A stretch of 64,000 nucleotides of DNA, taken from contig JBAKBP010012334.1 in assembly GCA_037953745.1 (NCBI GenBank), positions 1 to 64,000 on the forward strand. Reading direction: 5' to 3'. Positions 61,345 to 64,000 of the stretch are shown in pieces. The notes under the pieces are model-generated. The model made no database searches and was not told the DNA's origin. It worked only from the letters and a program-made list of their open reading frames with translations. A program made the translations under genes and the position numbers. Each line of letters opens with the position of its first letter. The stretch's first letter is position 1. This stretch comes from Lithodes maja (Eukaryota; Arthropoda; Malacostraca; Decapoda; Lithodidae).

Positions 61345-64000
61345 ATACTCTTAAGGTGTTTTATGTAATGCTCGTAGCATACGCAATAAATTTTCAGATC
61401 AGAGGAAATCGTGTTTACAGAACATTATGATATAATCGGCATTACAGAATCTTGGTTAAATACGGAAGACAGAAACTTTTTAGCCGAATATACGCTCCCT
61501 GGTTATACAATGTTTGAGAAAAGTCGGATCAATAGAAATGGAGGAGGAGTTCTGTTTTTTATAAAGGAAAGTCTTAATCCCGTCTTAATGTCAAAAACCT
61601 CAAATTGCGAATATAGACATATCTTACGTACTATTAAATAATAAACGAGGAACTAAAAATAACACTAGCTTTATTATACAGACCCCCATCTCAATCAGTG
61701 CAAACTGACAGTGAAATTTATGAACAAATTGCAGAAATAACTAACATACAAGATACCGTAATTCTTGGCGATTTCACTTACCTGTGACTAAATGGGGCGA
61801 TATTCTTACTTCACACTCTGGACCCGACCTCTATGCTAACTTGCAAAAGAGTTCACTTTTTCAATTTGTACAATCTCCGACCCGTGGTAATAATGTGCTT
61901 GACCTTGTACTCGCAACAAAAGAAGAATTAATAGAGAATTTGAATGTTGGTGATGAATTCAGTAACAGCGACCATCGTACGATAACTTTCACTTTAAAGT
62001 TTACTCGTAACAAATCAAATAGCAGCATTGAGAAAGTCCCTAATTTCAAGAAAGCAAATTTTCATAAACTTAAATCAAAACTTAAAGAAACTGACTGGAG
62101 CTTTCTGACTAACAATAACGACATAAATACATCTTGGGAGTGTTTCACAACCACTTACCTTAAGGCAGTGCAAGACTGCATACCATCGAAAATACGGCGT
62201 CCAGGCCATAATGATGAGCCCAAATGGTGGAATAAAGATATTTCAGACTGTCTGCTTGCTAAAAAATTTGCTAATGATAGATTAAAATCCTCACAAAATG
62301 ACGAAGAACGGGTGAAATTTGTAGAGCTACGACGCAAAGCCAAAAAGTTAATTAAGCAAAGTAAAAAGACCTTGGAGTTACATGTTGCGAATCAAAGTAA
62401 AACAAACCCGAAAGAATTCTATAGTTATATCAGAAAGAAAAAAGTAGTTACTACAACTGTTGGACCGTTAGGTCGATGAAAATGGAGAATACACCAAAGA
62501 CGAAGTACAAATGAGTAATGCCCTCAATACCTTCTTTGCATCAGTTTTTACAACCGAAGACCTCAGTGATATCCCTACACCATCGCCGATTCAGATTGAT
62601 AATTCAGATGTTCTAAGCAATATCACCGTTACAGAGAGAGAAGTATTGAATTGTTTAGATAAACTCAAGGTAAATAAAACGCCTGGACCTGATACAATCT
62701 CGCCTAGAGTTCTAAAGGAAGCTAAGGATGAGCTCTCCAAACCACTGACATGCTATTCAATGAATCCTTGCAGTCTGGGACTATGCCTGATCAGTGGAAG
62801 CTAGCCAACGTAACACCGATATTCAAAAAAGGCAGCAAATCCCTACCCAGTAACTATCGTCCAATTAGCTTAACCTCAATTGTATGTAAAATGCTAGAAA
62901 CGGTCATAAGAGACAGACTCGTAAATCCACTTAGAGGCAAATAACTTACTTAAAGATACTCAACACGGCTTTCGTAAAAAACGTTCCTGTTTAACAAACC
63001 TCATAGACTTCTTCCACGATATCCTCAAACCTCTACGATGAGAGTAAAGCTGTAGATATTATATACCTTGATTTCAAAAGGCCTTTGACAAAGTTCCCAC
63101 AAACGTTTACTGCTAAAAATAAAAGCGCATGGAATACAAGATGGTGTGTTGAAAGGATAGAAAATTGGCTCAGCGACAGAAAGCAAAGAGTAGTCATAAA
63201 CGGTAAAGCATCTAAATGGACCAATGTAAGTAGCGGGGTACCCCAGGGATCGGTACTAGGACCAATTTCTTTCTAATTTACATCAACGACATAGATGAGG
63301 GTCTCACCTGTACAATCTCAAAATTTGCTGACGATACAAAAATTGCAAATAGCGTACTCTCAAAAGAAACAAGTTGACGATATGCAACACAATCTAGATA
63401 AATTGTCATGTTGGGCCCAAATTTGGCAAATGAGTTCAATGCGGATAAATGTAAAGTACTACATATCGGATACCTAAATGAGAAAGCAAACTATTCTATG
63501 AATGGCACTCAGCTTAAGAATGTAAACAGAGAAACCGATCTGGGAGTAACAATATCGAGTAACCTAAAACCGAGTCAACAATGTTCAGAAGTTGTTAAGA
63601 AGGCAAACAAAATAATTGGCTTTATAGGCAGGTCATTTGAGCATAAATCCAAAGAAGTTAGCCTAACCCTTTACAATTCCTTAGTCCGCCCTCTTCTGGA
63701 ATACTGCGTTCAATCCTGGTGCCCTTATTACCAAAAAGATATAAACAAGCTAGAACGAGTTCAACGTAGAGTTACCAAAATGATACCTAGCCTAAAGAAC
63801 AAACCATACGAAGAGTGTCTTAGAGAATTAAATCTATTTCCTTTAACCCAGCGCAGATAAGAGGTGACTTAATTCAATGTTCAAAATCATCAAAGGCATC
63901 GACAATATGAACTGTAGTAGTACTTCACTATCGACCAATCTAATTACACGCGGGGAAACGGTTGCAAAATTATTGGTAAATCTTTTAACTCACACGAATC
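61345..64000 (+). pseudogene. CR1 ORF2, many indels, runs off the window
   Basis: Closely matches 52780-55450 at the nucleotide level, with the same endonuclease and RT motifs (ITESWLN, SDHRTITFTL, NYRPISLTS, GVPQGSVLGPI, YNSLVRPLLEYCVQSW). It is broken by at least ten single-base insertions or deletions, for example near 61360, 61610, 61770, 62470, 62750, 62935, 63028, 63072, 63365 and 63858. The position corresponding to the nonsense codon of the other copy is TGG here. It is cut by the window end. Confidence 0.9.

Overview
The window looks like gene-poor arthropod nuclear DNA, probably from a decapod crustacean. The evidence is dense non-LTR retrotransposons, spliceosomal-type introns, AATAAA signals, abundant CT/CA/TA microsatellites and degenerate TTAGG (arthropod telomere-type) repeats. 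I saw no host single-copy gene. Nearly everything I can explain is a mobile element, a relic of one, or a simple repeat. The species assignment is inference.

Layout. 1-4.6 kb: tandem repeats, a tRNA-like inverted pair, a 15-bp minisatellite and fold-back MITEs. 4.7-6.75 kb: 5' part of an I-clade-like LINE. 6.75-8.9 kb: antisense CR1-like LINE split by a TTAA-flanked MITE. 9.2-11 kb: relics of a piggyBac-type transposase and a DIRS-like element. 11-14.2 kb: almost intact RTE-like LINE with one frameshift. 14.4-23.4 kb: a field of MITEs, many nested or chained at shared TTAA sites. 23.4-30.6 kb: full-length I-clade-like LINE with both ORFs open. 31.1-33.1 kb: gypsy-like RT remnant plus a probable LTR. 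33.3-34.2 kb: a LINE 3' relic. 34.24-51.39 kb: complete Polinton/Maverick. 51.7-56.4 kb: a LINE 3' unit split by a CR1 insertion. 56.9-57.8 kb: MITEs. 59-64 kb: a CR1 element with a monomeric 5' UTR and many indels, running off the window.

The main object is the Polinton at 34239-51393 (17,155 bp). Its two terminal inverted repeats are both 1,167 bp. It encodes protein-primed family B DNA polymerase on the plus strand. On the minus strand it has a packaging ATPase, a DD35E integrase with chromodomain, two small conserved Polinton proteins, a macro-domain protein, penton-like minor capsid, pVI/pX-like basic protein, double-jelly-roll major capsid and adenain-like protease. All catalytic motifs I can check are present. 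Together these genes could replicate the genome (PolB), process and assemble a capsid (protease, capsid proteins), package DNA (ATPase) and integrate (integrase). It therefore resembles an endogenous adintovirus/polintovirus as much as a transposon.

The less ordinary points are the macro-domain gene, polymerase 5' exons that look like duplicated phase-1 modules, overlapping start/stop codons in the ATPase-integrase cluster, and telomere-like TTAGG tracts inside both TIRs. In the flanks, several insertions have readable histories: TTAA-targeted MITEs, a 13-bp LINE target duplication and nested elements. A piggyBac-type transposase relic lies in the same window as the TTAA MITEs.
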